A stretch of 64,000 bases of DNA from positions 4,526,001 through 4,590,000 of the forward strand of contig CAUWAG010000020.1 of assembly GCA_963556695.1 (NCBI GenBank), written 5' to 3'. Positions 45,942-59,202 of the stretch are shown here, one piece after another; position 1 is the stretch's first letter, and every line of letters starts with the position of its first letter. This stretch comes from Anthostomella pinea. Lineage: Eukaryota; Ascomycota; Sordariomycetes; Xylariales; Xylariaceae. Below the pieces are notes generated by a model. That model was given only the letters and a program-made list of their open reading frames with translations, was not told the DNA's origin and ran no database searches. Position numbers and translations under genes: made by a program.

Positions 45942-48900
45942 GGCGACGTCTTTGCAGAACTGCGCAGCAGGTACGATGCGTGCGCGAGGTCGCGGTGCGG
46001 TAGGAGGAAGTGTGTAGGGTCAGGTGGCGCAAACTCGATGCGAGCAGCTAGCTATGCGACAGGCGGGAAAACGGTCGCGGTGCAATGCGCGTCGCGCGGA
46101 TCGACGAGAAGATGCAGGTTTTCGATGATCAAATTGAAGGATAGCTTGTAGCGACTATCGGAGCGCACCGCAGACGATGAGCAATGTTGATGTTGATCGA
46201 AGGTCGAGGGTCGAGGGTCGAGGGTGTTGTTGGTTGTCTAGGTGCGAGGTGTGCGGGTTGGAATGTAGAAGTGGGAGGGTTGAAGGGCTTTGCGCGGGCG
46301 GGAGTGACGGGGTGAGAGGAATAATGCGCCTAATAAGACGGGAGCGCGGCCCTCTGACACTTTGCGCCAGCCCGCCCACCACCAGCAGGCATGACCTGTC
46401 CACCGCCCGCCCCAGCAACTTGCAACTGCAAACAGCACGCAAGCAGCACCCGCCGCCCACGGCCCACGGCCCACCCTGCCACCCATACACACCTCAGCCC
46501 TGACCAATGTCCTTTGCCATTGGAGTTCAGGGTTGCACGGACGGGCCACATGATTCAGGTCCACTCTGCTACGTACCTGTCTTTTCTTGGTCTGGATCAG
46601 GTATAGCAGCCAATGGAGGGATGCGCAGGTGAGCTCTGACCGCCATCGACGTTTTACAGGGAGCATCGACTCTCGAAGGGGGGGCCACTCACACCTCCTT
46701 CGAGAATACACTGATACAAGTTACAACATTGAACAGGCACACGAATCCATCATGATCCGTGGTCCAAGTCCAAGATCCCTCTTCCTTCATCACCGCACTA
46801 CCGACTCCTTCGCCGATGGTACCTGATTTTCCCACCCGCACCTTGACACCTCTCGATTTCGATAAGGGTTGTGTGGGCTTAGTTTGGGCGGCTCGATGGC
46901 AGTAGCCGAAGGCTCGCTTGCACTGATCGACGGACCAAGACCCACCGCTTGTGAAGCCGGACTTGAGTCTTTGCCCTCGTTTGATTCCGGCGTAGTACTA
47001 CGACGCCATTCCCAATCGTGATCCCTTTTCGTGTTGGTCTGTCACCTAACACTAGCACTGGTGCTAGGTGAACTATATGGAGAGGCAGAAAAGCAACTCT
47101 GATCTATGACACCTTTGAAGGCTTGCCTCTCTATCCGCTGCCGCCTTTTGCGCCCACGAAGGGAAGATTCGTCTTTCGGGCCGCGAGTCTCGGAAGCAGC
47201 TTCAATCAAGAAGTAAGCTGGCGCATGATAACCGTTCATGCCGAGCAAGACAGTTTCACCAGGCAGGGGCATGCCAAGATCAGCACAGGGGCGCCTATTG
47301 GTAACTCGTCAACCACTGCCGAGCGCAACTCAGGAGACCAACACACCAGGCACCAGTTCATATCGTCAGCGTCAGCAAATAATTTTGTTATTCCTGTATT
47401 ATTTTTCCGAGGGATGAGCCACGATCAGGCTGATGGCCGGTGGCCAGGTAACGGTGGCCGATGAGCTATTTTGAGCAAGCTGTCGTCATTTCATCCCATC
47501 CATCCTATGGCATCATAGCGCAGACCCGAGGGAAGATGGAGGATGAGTATCAAGATCTCGAGTGAGTTTCTCGATCCCGATCCCTCACTGCCCTCGACTT
47601 TACATCCTCCCTCTTCGCATGAAGAATCCCTTCGAAGTTTGGTGAGGGTAATCATCTGACATGTGTCACTCTGAGTCCGCAACCGCCGTGTCCGAAATCA
47701 CCCACGCCTCACACGCCTCGCCTTTCCCCTCCACATTATGGGAGCCCCTCTTGTCTGCCCTTGCATACTGATAATGCATGCAAGGCGATTGGGGGTGAGG
47801 CACTATCTCTCTGCAACACGATCTGATGAGTGATGCGCATTTGCCGGACCTTTTCACGCCTTCGGCCGAACAAGCCAACCCGCAATGCATATGGTATTTT
47901 GCGACAGACTGCAAATCATCAACGACCTCAGCAACTGAACCCATGGCCATAGCCTCGCATGTCACTGGTCACATCAACTGGGTGTCCTATCTGCTATGCA
48001 CGCACTCTATGATAATTCTCCGGTCCGTCACATATGCATCTCACTAGTCATAATGACCCATCGATCGGAGTGCGTGAAACAATTTCTAAAGAACTGCTAT
48101 AGTGGACAACGAGGTGGGTGGGCGAGAGAGATACAGAGAGACAGAGATTGGAAGTGAACAAAGGGTACGCGGAAAACCTGGCCGTGGGAAACGAAGAAAG
48201 TGGGATGACGTCCAGCAGACGCGGCGCGTGAGACGCGACTTCCTCGCGTCACCGCGTTTAATTGAATGCATGATCGTGGGCCAATCATGTTACACGAAGC
48301 TCGCCCCCTGCTCAAAACCCCTGTCGTGACCGTGCGCCTATTGGCTCGATGTAACCTCAAACCTCAGAACCCGACCGTTTTTCTGGATCGCAACGTCGTT
48401 TGATCTCCTGACCCTCCATGAACCATTTTTTCTTCTGATCGTCAATTGCTTGAAGTCAAGGCAATCATAACCGCGAAGGGATTCAAGTCCTTCTTGAGAG
48501 CAAATTGATGGTAACATGAGCTAGGGGCTCGAGCCGGGCTTTGTAGCCTGGATGTGCGGTGGGGCACCTCGGGATGTTTGCGCCACGGCTATCGTGGCAT
48601 AGGGACGCTCGGCCCTACTAGTTCATCTACCTGTGTAAGGTAGTCACACTTTACCTACTCCCCAATCCACCCTGATGCGCAGCTTGGTGACCATATGCGG
48701 GGTAGGTGGTGTTGCCAGTTTGTTCATTTGCCCTCCATCGAAAGCTCTACTCCTATCATGCAGCCAACTAACTACATGTAGGCTTTCTCCCATTCATTCA
48801 TGCCTGCCGGGGGCGGTTGTACCAGTCACTTGATCCTATAACAGTATCAGATGCTAGAGATATGCCAACTCACGTTGCGAGACAGCTTCGCGCAGAAGAG

Positions 48901-49338
48901 TGGCTCAGCGGGAGTCACATTTCGAACGTGGCTGCACTACAGAGAATAAATACCGGCATTTCACACTCTGACATGCCTGATGTGTGTAAGAAGGCTCATA
49001 TTACGATGTTGTCATCTTCTAACCACCACCCGGAAGCAGGGCTTGGACTAGGTTTGAGAGCCTTGCCGCCAGGTAATAGTGGCTTTCAAGCCCCGCCTAC
49101 TTCACGATACCCTATGAACGTACCGAGCTCAGGTTCACATGGTACAAGACACCCTAAAGCATGCAGACGTACGCCTCCACGCTCCATGTCGACGATGAAC
49201 CTGCGGGCTTGATTTAGCGTCTCTTATGTCCGGGAATCGGGAGAGCCTTGTTCACCTTCAACACTGTGAGCGATTGGGACTTCTCACTGGGGCAAATTGT
49301 CATCTGAACAACCGGTACATGCCCAGACCGAGGCGTGA
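45942..49338. other. Long gene-free stretch
   Basis: No gene is supported over 3.4 kb. A near-palindrome lies at about 47044-47072 (CACCTAACACTAGCAC ... GTGCTAGGTG). Polypyrimidine and polypurine stretches lie around 46200-46480. The longest frames overlap on both strands and look random. Confidence 0.5.
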
Positions 49339-49633
49339 CAAGCACCGGTGATTGCACAAGCATATGCTCCGGCTCAACCAGCACCGTATTCAGACCTAGA
49401 CATGGTCGTGGTCCCCTACCAAGCAGGCTACCACGGCGATCCGCGGAACCAAGGCGACGCCGTCCCCGGAGGAAGGCAACTGCGCCATATGGATCACCAA
49501 GTTGCCGCCATACTGCACCATCGGCATGGCGCTGCGCCAGCTCAGGGGCATCGGCAAGGTCTACGCATCCAACGTCACGCCGGCGAACCACGCCGGAGCT
49601 GATAACGAAGTGTTGAGCGAACATTCAACATGA
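49339..49633 (+). pseudogene. Relic of an RRM-type RNA-binding protein gene
   Basis: The plus strand carries YAPAQPAPYSDLDMVVVPYQ then a switch of frame near 49428, followed by TAIRGTKATPSPEEGNCAIW and ITKLPPYCTIGMALRQLRGI with GKVYASNVTPA, ending at TGA (49631-49633). The segment NCAIWITKLPP...LRQLRGIGKVYAS resembles the first beta-alpha-beta unit of fungal RRM-like proteins. The rest of the domain is missing and no start is seen, so this is a fragment with at least one 1-nt shift. Confidence 0.5.
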
Positions 49634-51013
49634 ACTGAGAAATCGGCACATTTCGCGCATTCCCAGATCTTCACCGCTGTATCTCGCAGCAGGTGACAGC
49701 CAGCAGATCACATATCTAGAGTCCCCCTTATGCCGGAACGTGCATTGCGGCCAGATTAGATTATTTTAAGCGGCGGCAAGCATATGTCTTACATGTCCAT
49801 GGAAACACTAAGGAGGTAGGTATTCGAGAACCATACTTCAGCTTGCGCATATTTTGGACCGCCTTCCATCCGTGTATTCATGGTGGCGTACGCTACTCCC
49901 AAACCATGAATGATGTGCTCATATCACGTATACATACCTCCCGATATATGTACGGACGATCACAGGAAGTCTATCTATTTTACATAAAGCGGTTTTTGCA
50001 AGAAGCTGTCACTTGTGAGCCCGAGGGGGTCTTAGTCGCACGTTCGCATCAAGGGATCAATTGTCGGCACCACGAAGACGATTCTTCTTCAGGGACATGC
50101 CAAGCGTGTGTAGCCTGACGGTCCGTACTGATGTTGGTAGTGGTTGTCAGGAAGGAGGGGACAGTCACACATGCCTTTCTTTCACTTCTATCCTTCTGCA
50201 AGATTGTGGGCAAAACAAAAAAAGGGAAACTTCCGACTTGAGGAGTGAGAGAGCATGAAGTCATCGAGAGGTTGGGTTGTGCCCCAGCCTCGAGCATACG
50301 AACGAGTCCGTTCTCTCTCTCGTGGCTGAACTCTAGCCACGTGCCCCCTTCCGGCTTCAGACCGGTCGAATAGAAGAAAGCCACCGGGTTGCGAAATGCT
50401 AGTACCCTCATGCCAGAAAGCCGACCTAGACAATACAGTGACCTCGGCTTCTCTGTTCTTTGTCAGTCATGCCGATTGTCGTCCGTAATCTCCCTCGCAT
50501 CTGACGTGGTGAAGGGTTAGGGTTAGGAGTCTGTTGCTAGCTTGGGAATGTAGCCGGCCCAGCCCCTTTTCCTACGGTAGAACAAAGTTCGCCTCCACGG
50601 GGAATCTAACCAATCCAGTGGGCGTCGCATTTACTTCTAGCTGTGTGCAAATTCGCTGTAGACCGGTGTATCTTGTATCCATCTCTTACACAATGCACTT
50701 AGTACACATCATGTACATCATAGCAAACACCGTTTGCGTGGGGTCCAGAGCAATTATGCGGCAATCTGCAGGCGACACAGGCAGTCGCGTTGGGTGATTC
50801 GGCCCATGAGTGCGCCATGGGACGGACGCCTTGTACAGCTTGCCGCACCTAACAAGCCGCCTCACTAATGTTCCCCGCCCTTAAGGTTCCCTCGAATAGG
50901 TATTTAAGTAGTAAGTGTCCTCCTCTTAAAGCGTCCCCAATCCCTTCATATTCCGACCGATTGCCTCCTGCGTCTCTCCAGACTCCCCCAACTGCCGCCG
51001 TTTCGTGAACAGG
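49634..51013. other. Intergenic, promoter side of the F-box/ankyrin gene
   Basis: This contains a short telomere-like AGGGTTAGGGTTAGG at 50513-50527, about 500 bp upstream of the next gene. Such boxes also occur in fungal promoters. No gene is supported. Confidence 0.5.
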
Positions 51014-54000
51014 ATGCAGATATGGCGCCTTCCAAGTCCTCGACAAATGACCGAGCTACTCTGGCAACGGGTCAGAAAAGCGCGAAGCCATTGGGCCAAC
51101 GACGCCGCAACTGGTCTTCAACCTACGACGAAAACGAGGATAATAGCAATAAGGAAGCCATGGCTCTTGAGGAATACCCCCACCAAAGCCATGGAGCATG
51201 GGGTGGCAAAGATCCCTCGTGCACCCGTTCCTAAAACAACTTTCGGAAAACGATCACGCTACTCTGGTAAATCCGCCGGTAAGGATGAGATCCGACCAAG
51301 CAAGCAGGCAAAGAGAAGCCTGATGGGCCCTCTCCAGTTGCCCGTCGAGCTGCTTACGATGATCGCTGACGACATGGACTTCCGTGACCTTTCCAGTTTC
51401 GCTCGTTCCTGTCGCGGCCTCTTCGCCGTCTTGGACCCGGACTTGTATCGCCGAGCCCGAGACGATGTCGCGCTTCTGTGCTGGGCTGTTGAGTCAGCTC
51501 ACACCCGGACTGTCGAGAAGCTGCTCGTAGCAGGAGCCAATGCCAGCGCCGCCTGTATCAAGGATTATAATATTGCTTACGATTCACGCCTGCAAGAGTG
51601 GGACAGCGAAGAATACCGAATACAGCAATGCCTCAACCTGAGAAGGCCATATGCCGAGAGACCATGGGCACGGCAAGCAGTCTCACAGCTCCCTTTCGAT
51701 AGCCGGTTCCCGCTGCTCCCCATGTGGACACCGCTGCATATCGCAGCGTCCATTGGCCACGATGAAATCATCGTGAGTAGCATCCATGGTCTTGTTGCGG
51801 CTCCTATGTTCATGGCCAATATACTGGACGCTGATACGCATTGCTTCCTGACCTCCACATCAATCGCTAGCCAATTTAAAAGAAATGGGTTCTGATTTAC
51901 TTTCTTTTAGGAGTTACTGCTTCAGCATGGTGCAGACATACACGCTTTATCATGGGGCTTCTGTATATGCAGACACCATACAGAATTCAGGGTTGACGGC
52001 ATGCCTGTAAGTGTGACTCACACCCTTAGACTCGACTCCATTCTGGCAAGCAATCAACTCCCTCTCTTTGCCGTCAGCTCCCTTTTAATAAACCAAGGCC
52101 ATAAAACCCCCCAAGAGTTACCAAGCTATGTGAAAGTGGCAGCGACTGACTCTAGATGCTATAGTTCTGGATGCCTCTACACACGGCTATATGCAATGGG
52201 AAAGACTCCTCAGCCAGGCTCCTCGCCGCCCGGGGTGCATCGTTCCAGGTTGCAGCGCGACCCGAGGGCGACCAGAACAGTTATGTCACCGCGCTCCATA
52301 CGGCTTGTTCCTCAGGGTCACTCGATACGTCGCGCTTTCTTCTGGAATTCTACCAACCTTCCATCGACGTCAAGGGACCCCATGACTCGAGCCCCGTCGC
52401 TTGGGCCTACCGATCACGCCACATGGATCTCGTCGAGTGGCTAGTTGTGGAGAAAGGGGCAGACATCAACGCCGAGGTCATCCCCGGCCGCCCATTGCTC
52501 CAAGATGCATGCATGTTTGAAGGACTCAAAGACATTCATTGTCTCCTAAAGCTTGGAGCAGATGTCCGACGCACTTCTTCACGGTATGGATCCACGCCCC
52601 TGCATCTCCTGTGTGAGGTGCCCAGATACGGGGGGACTGGTGAATGTTTTGTCTGGGATCCGAAAATAGGTGGAAGGACATCGATGAATATAGGATATCC
52701 AGCGTCAGTTGCAATGTGCGCGAAGGCGATGGTCGATGCTGGCGCGGACCTCCACGCACGAAGGCATACCGATGCAGCCACCCCATTGGCAATGGCATCA
52801 CTCAGAGGCTTAGATTCCACAGCACAACTCCTCCTTCAACGTGGTGCCGACGTCGAGGCCCGCGATTCTTTCGGCAGGACTCCGCTTTTGAGAGCATGTG
52901 CAGGGGGCAACCTCATTGCTTCGCTCGCCTTGGGTCTAGATTCCGACCCCTCGACTCAGCTTCTGAAGCTACTACTTGATGGCGGTGCCGCAGCCAAAGC
53001 CGTAGACAACAGGAACCAGACGGCTCTAGAACTATTGTGCACATCTCATTTGATACCCCGGCACAGAAAGGCTCAGGTAGAACTGCTCTTAGCACATGGA
53101 TCGCCCGTCATCTCCATTGCTAGCCCGCCAAGCTCTCTACTCTACCGAAACTTCATGGACCGGCAACTGGAGGTCTGCAAGCTATTACATCAGCGCGGCC
53201 CGACATTGCCGTCCCGGTCGGAATGGACACGCATGCTTGCCGTGCGTCGAAATGGGGCGACGTCGACGCGCTGCAATTCATATTGCTCTTCCAAGATGCC
53301 ATAAAAGTGGTGAAGGCCGCCAAGGCTCCTCTTCTTTATGCCATCGAATCGAACAAGACGGACATCGCTCTGATCCTGCTTGATGCCGGGGTGCCCTGGT
53401 CACATGTCTCCAAAAGTCGCTGGAAAAAAGGCTGGACTTGTCTACACCACGCGATCAGCAATTCGAATCTACAGATCACGCGAAAGCTTTTGACTCTTGG
53501 CGCGGATCCAAACTCATGTACCCCTGAAGGACAGACGCCTTTGGACTTGGCCATCCAACTGGGAGACTTCTGTCTTGTCGAAACACTACTTGACCATGGA
53601 GCTGGTGCTCTAGTTGATGCCGATGACCAAGTTCCCAAGTCAGCAACCCTCCAGAGCTGTCCGATCCAAGGAACAATGATGAGAGCCGTGGGGCGAAGGA
53701 AGCTCAATGCAGTTGAGTGCATGATCCAGCATGGGGTCTTCGACAGAGCAACGACAGCCCAACGTTGCAAACTCATGCAGGGAATCTGCGGAAAGGAACG
53801 AAACCAAAACTCCTCGGATATGATCCTGGAAGCACTGCTGAAATCTGGTGCAGATCCCAACGCAACTCTAGATGACGGATCTCAATTTCTTATTCACCCA
53901 CTAATCATGCGAGGCGATACCAGAAAGATTAGACTTCTGCTCAAGTATGGAGCGAACATCTTCAAGAGGCCGGGCATAAACCACGAGTCCATCGGCCAAT

Positions 54001-54521
54001 TCCCCTTCAACTATCCGAATACGCCACTCGAAACTGCAGTCTGGTGCACGAAGGCTGAAGCGGGTGTTGTCGACATATTACTCCGCAGAAAGCCCTTCAC
54101 AGATAGGTCCGAAGAGTCGCGAGTCTCCAGTATTGAAATGCTCTGCAGGTCTTTGCAATCGTGCCATTTCAGGTCGTTCTTCCAGGCCGGCATTTCACCC
54201 AACATTCGGAACGAGAATGGGGACGTCCCTCTGGCTCTGATTTTCCCTAGTGTGGAAGAGTACCACCAGTTCCTGTCTTGGACTGGCAACGAGGCAGCAG
54301 ATATCCTGATCTCGAGCATTGGCACACTGCTCGACCTCGGGTGCGACTCCCTTGCTCGGAATAACCAGGGCAAACGACCGCTCGATTTCATGCGCGAACA
54401 GATGGACTTGCACGGCAAGGACGCCACCCAAACCACCATAGCTGCGAGATTGCACTGCGCCTTCTACCTCGACGAGCAAGGGATTCACAGGAAGAGGGGA
54501 ACCATCAAACAGCGCGTTTGA
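51014..54521 (+). pseudogene. F-box and ankyrin-repeat protein gene with a 1-nt frameshift
   Basis: Exons are 51014-51772, 51911-52006 and 52165-54521. The first holds a basic N-terminus and an F-box (LQLPVELLTMIADDMDFRDL then SSFARSCRGLFAVLDPDLY). Ankyrin repeats follow for about 900 residues, for example WTPLHIAASIGHDEII, TPLAMASLRGLDSTAQLLLQ, TPLLRACAGGN, LLYAIESNKTDIALILLDAG and TPLDLAIQLGDFCLVETLLD. Near 53221 the frame shifts: the sequence reads TCGGAATGG where one more A would continue LPSRSE straight into MDTHACRASKWG. Without that base the product ends at 53304. F-box/ankyrin proteins are possible substrate adaptors of SCF ubiquitin ligases. The start is ambiguous because a second frame from 51022 (MAPSKSS) also looks coding. 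The shift may be a sequencing error. Confidence 0.75.
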
Positions 54522-55118
54522 TCGTTTATATGGTTGAAAACGTATGTTCTGGCATTTAATCGGAGTATTCAGGACATGATATAGATGTTTGACATCAACC
54601 GACGGTGGGAGGACTCCAGAGAAGGAGCCTGTCGGGAAAGGGCCAATCGACTTGACTTGACAGCTTGAGGACCATCACGGTGGATTCTAGGCATTCATTG
54701 GATTTTGTATCGGAATGATCTTACTGAATGCTGTTCGCACATGTTGACATATTCCAGATAGCTGGGGACGAAGGATAGGAACGCATTTTCCGACCCGACA
54801 AGCATATATGCTCTCATGCCTCCGTGAAACCCAGCGCAGTACCAGCAGTGCCGGATCAGGATACTTTGAATGCAGGTGAGCGTTATCCCAGCCGAGCTCC
54901 CCTCCGGTTTGCTGAAGTACCTGGCCTTCTACGAAGATGTCGCCCACTGTATTTCGGAACGATGACGACACCTATGTCGGTGAAACAGCTTCGACACCTC
55001 TCCTGTGACGCCCGTACAGAGTTTGGAGGCCTGCATGCATGTGTGCTCACGAGCCCTTCCAGCTCAGGTATCGTCCGATGAAGGCCACCTAGACCCCCTT
55101 CCCGAGCGTCACTAGCTC

Positions 55119-55168
55119 GGAATGACTGGTTTCTAGTGAAACCACTCCTTTTGAAGCCCAGTCATTCC
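55119..55168. repeat. Nested inverted repeat (hairpin)
   Basis: The outer arms GGAATGACTGG (55119-55129) and CCAGTCATTCC (55158-55168) are perfect. An inner pair GGTTTC/GAAACC (55128-55133 and 55138-55143) shares two bases with the left outer arm, so the two stems compete or stack. A related GGTTTCTGGCGAGACTAGG lies near 55312. This could be a small non-coding structure or a remnant of a foldback element. Confidence 0.6.
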
Positions 55169-55744
55169 GGCCACGAGACTGGCTGCGGAATCAGCGGGAT
55201 AAGGATAATTGCCAAGCTTGGAGTCATGACCGGCCCCGATGCCTAGGAGCTCAAGGGTTGTCTCACCGGTCTCATTCTACCCCCCTAACCTCGGTGTGCC
55301 CTCGAGCGAATGGTTTCTGGCGAGACTAGGTATGTATTGAAGCAGCAGTTTGGCTTCGTAGCTTGCCTCAAGTTCTTGCAGGACTCTGCAGCATCTTTGA
55401 AAGGGGTTCGACAAACATGATTAAGGGCAAGTGCCGCCATTCTGGTTCATCACTTTTTGATTGGAAGTTGGAACACCGCCATGGAGACGCCAAGCCTGCT
55501 TCCTTAATTGAATGAGCCTCGGAGTGTCGGACCTGGTGTCAAAGAGTAGGCTCTGCATACTCAGGTCAATGACTCGAGCATGATCTTGTTGCAGGACGCA
55601 AGAAGTCTGTGATTTCAACCGGCCAGTTGCCGGCTATTTCCCCTGGCGAATGTTTGCCATGGGATAGGTGAATACTAGGCAGTCCGCTCCAGGATATTCA
55701 CAGCGCGGGACTATATGCCAAACCGAGCATCTATTAACGCTTAG

Positions 55745-55763
55745 GTGAATACCAGGTATTCAC
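55745..55763. repeat. Perfect 19-bp palindrome
   Basis: GTGAATACCAGGTATTCAC has two 9-bp arms around a single A. A half-related AGGTGAATACTAGG lies at 55666-55679, with GATATTCAC downstream. It could be a dimeric regulator site, but no adjacent gene start supports that. Confidence 0.6.
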
Positions 55764-56280
55764 ATACCGGGATTACCCCACTCCACAGCGCCTCCCTCTG
55801 ACCGAAGTTCTGCCATCCAAGCTGCTGCCCCTGAATAGTTGTCGCCTGACATGAACCAAAACAACTTCAAGGCATCAACAATCACCATCATGATTTCATT
55901 TTCAATGCATCAGAGACTGAGGAGTCTAGACACCCCAGGGCAAGTATCACCAGCGTGCTTGCTATCAGGGCAAGCATCTACCGAGCCCCGCACAATTCGC
56001 AATTTCACTCGTCACAAATGCCCGGTCAATGGGTCATCCCAAGTCCCAAGCTGCCCTTCTCGTCCGAACTGTCGCCTCAGGCAAAAAACGTGCCAAACGT
56101 GGCCTAGAGCCCGCCGTTTCGGATAATGGGTAATTAAAGCTGTGAGTAACAGCAAATAAGATAGAGGTTCCTCCTAGTCACCATCTGATATAAGTATTTC
56201 CCATTCACCAACCTGAATCCCCATTCACCTCTGGCACTTGACCATCGTTCTGCCAGCACAATGCTTCTGTAATGGGGTAA

Positions 56281-59202
56281 TGTGACTTGCCTTCACCTGC
56301 GATGAACTGTCATACTCTTCTTCTTTCTCTATTTAACAGAACCAGCTTCTCGCATGTCCTGCTCTTTCATTCGTTCTCTTCACCACCAACTACTGCGTCT
56401 GCACCTCCAGAAAATTCCGAGGTAGACATCACAATCTCTACTGTCTGCTATTTACGCAGCACACTATTTCTACCTCCCCATTCAGGGTGTGAATTCACTG
56501 TTGTCCCTGGCTACATGTCTGGTCTCTCGAGATCATCATCGTCAACCTCACGACAAACACTCCAGACGGTATATCCCACACTCCCTTTACCAACTCCTTC
56601 GCCTCATCTATACTGGGTCGCAACTCCCCTTTCCTCCTCCACAACACAACCACGATCACCGCTCTCTCTGACCGTCTGGAGAAGAATTCTTTTCCAGACA
56701 GCCCTTTTTTTCCCATCTGAAGCTTCGTATCATCGATATATATTAAGGTACGTGGTGTAGCAAATCTCAGCAGCGGCCCTTCCTCTTGACCATTATCTAG
56801 GTCGACGCCAACACTGTCCCCTTCCTTGACCTCTGGCTAACTGCCCGCTGTTAGCGACCGAATTGAGACGTAACTTTCGGTACCACCATCGCCAGCCACT
56901 TCGTCTGCACCCAAAGCAATCGACAAATCCCAGCAGGCGCAGAGTTCCCGACGCTCTGAGGGCTGGTACAGTCCCTTTCAAGGCCCCTAAGGAGCATGAT
57001 TGGAGTGCCTACTCCATCCACCTCTCTCCCCTCTGCCCAACGTGCAAGGGCACACGGCCCTGGTTCCTTTCAGGGCCCTGCGGGGATTGTTGCCATAGAC
57101 TGGACAGCTCTTCAGACCGTTGCCGAAATCGAGTGATTCATTCGTTTGTCCATATTCCAGTCAATACAGAGGAAGAGCACTCGCTCAATAGCTTCCTCGC
57201 TTTAATACACCTCCCGCGTCAACAAGTCCTGTCCAATCCGAACGACTTCTCCCTCCCCACCCGCGACACCCACGACATCTTCCCCATCACAACAGAGACG
57301 CCGGCTTTTTCTCTTCAGCCGGCCGAACCGATTTGAGCTATCGAGGAGGTTGACTTCTTGGTTGCCGAAAGTCAGCACAGAACAAGTTGACGTTGCTACT
57401 TTCTCACCTCCGAAGCATCGGACTCCTCATCATCGTGGTGCCACAATCCACTAAGAAGGCCGCTGCGAAGAACAAGGTAGTGGAACGAAAGTGCCACCAG
57501 TACGCACGCACACTTGCGTATTGTCAGAGGGACAATCTGTGGTAAGTCTCCTGCTTCTTCCCCGTACCGAGACAATACCAAATCAAAGAGGTATTGCTAA
57601 TCCTGCGGTTCATGACCTAGTCGCTGTATCATTACCAGACATCGAGGCCTACCTGCTCACTCTCGAGTGGTTGTGCCAGCAGACACTCCCTACTTTCCCT
57701 GTGAGTTTGTGCCACCAGACGCCTCCCACTGCCTTTCTGACCCCCAATGACCAACAGAACTGTGAGCTGTTAAGTCCACCAACTAGGTAGATACCTCTTG
57801 CTTGTCTGCAGCTACGGCCGGCACATATATACACACACATACACCAATCCCTTCTTGTCCTTCTACTCGTCAGTGAAAGTAAGATCAGCACCTGCTTATA
57901 TCTAGCCTTCAGATTGTGGAGCTCAGTGCTCACCCTTCTGCTAGTTTACTTGGGAGATCGATTCCAGGGGGAGCCAACACAGCCACTCCGCGATTTGGTC
58001 GCCTTAGGAGATATCCACGCTAGCGTAGAAACTGTAAGGCATTTCCTTCATCAATGTACACATACAAATGATTCGCTACGTGTTTCGCCTTCCATGTTAC
58101 TTCGGTACTTCCAGCATACCTGACGTTGACTGCACATATTGGGTGTTTTACTGCATTTTCTCCTACGTCGTCCTCACTTAACATTTAACATCCATACATG
58201 TACAAGGTCACTAACCTACTCCTCTCCACCAGATCTTGCACATCAAGTACTTTCTTGTCGTGCACCTTGCCGCGACGTTCCTCTTGCCGCTTCTCCTGCC
58301 GCTTCACGCGCCCGACCAACAACTTTGACTTGGACACGAGTACTTCGGCCACGGCCCTGATACCGACCTGTAAGCCTACTACTTTCCGTTCTTTCCTCTA
58401 CGGCCCTCTGACACCCGATCTTCAGGCTGAGCATTGGCGTGCACGACACGCAAGGAGAGCTCTTGCCGAGGAAGTAGTAAGTGAAGACATTCGTCTGCCC
58501 AGAGTCGAGTTCAAAGGCCATGGAGATACTGCATTGTCCCAGCTCTGCCCTAGTCACCTTCCCCTTCACGCCCAATTCACGCGGTGCACGCTGCAGCATT
58601 TGTGACTGGGACTCGGAGTCACCGCTCTTCACCTGCTCTTCATTGTCGCATCACTTCACTGGAGTTTTCCCACTGTTCCTCGCCGCCACCCCTATCTACG
58701 TCGCAAATTTTGTTCTTCTGTGTCTTTCAATCCGAATGCAATTCCCTTCACGCACATTCCCACCACAATTTTTTGGTTATTGCTCATACCTACTTTTGCC
58801 CTTTCCTTTCCTGCCTCACTTCTAGTATAGACCCTGTCTCACCTATACACATCGACTTGGCCCTATCTGATACAAATTGGATATACTAGCCTTGGGCATT
58901 CTTCAGGCACATCTGCCAACAATCGGCCTGGTCGCATAACACCTTCCCTCCCCACCACTTCACAACCTTGGGGAATCCCTCGTACATGATCCCTCTCGGG
59001 CTTACTAGCAGTGGTAGTCAGTGCCGCCCTCTGCCCCCATCCCTTCCAAACAGGGGATTGCGTGTCTAGCACCTCATGCTCTCGCAACTTCTAATAACAG
59101 CTGACTAACGCCTCCGTTACGTAGACCCACGAGAACGCGTGCTGAACCAAAACAACCAATCATCCATTGGATATTCTGAGCTCGCGGGCACACTGTTCCG
59201 AA
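56281..59202 (+). other. Pyrimidine-rich region with possible unrecognised exons
   Basis: Nearly 3 kb are strongly C/T-rich on the plus strand. Some frames look protein-like: 56890-57336 contains LCPTCKGTRPWFLSGPCGDC (paired Cys, ribbon-like), and about 58370-58605 contains FLYGPLTPDLQAEHWRARHA. I could not join them into one gene with a clear start. The stretch may be a long leader and promoter of the 59203 gene, or hold a small separate gene. Confidence 0.3.

Larger units (their letters stand above)
54522..56280. other. Intergenic with hairpin and palindrome
   Basis: No gene is supported. A nested hairpin lies at 55119-55168 and a 19-bp palindrome at 55745-55763, listed separately. Confidence 0.5.

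Noticed and set aside
50513..50527. Telomere-like AGGGTTAGGGTTAGG as a former chromosome end
   Set aside because: Two units are too few for an interstitial telomere and fit a promoter box equally well.
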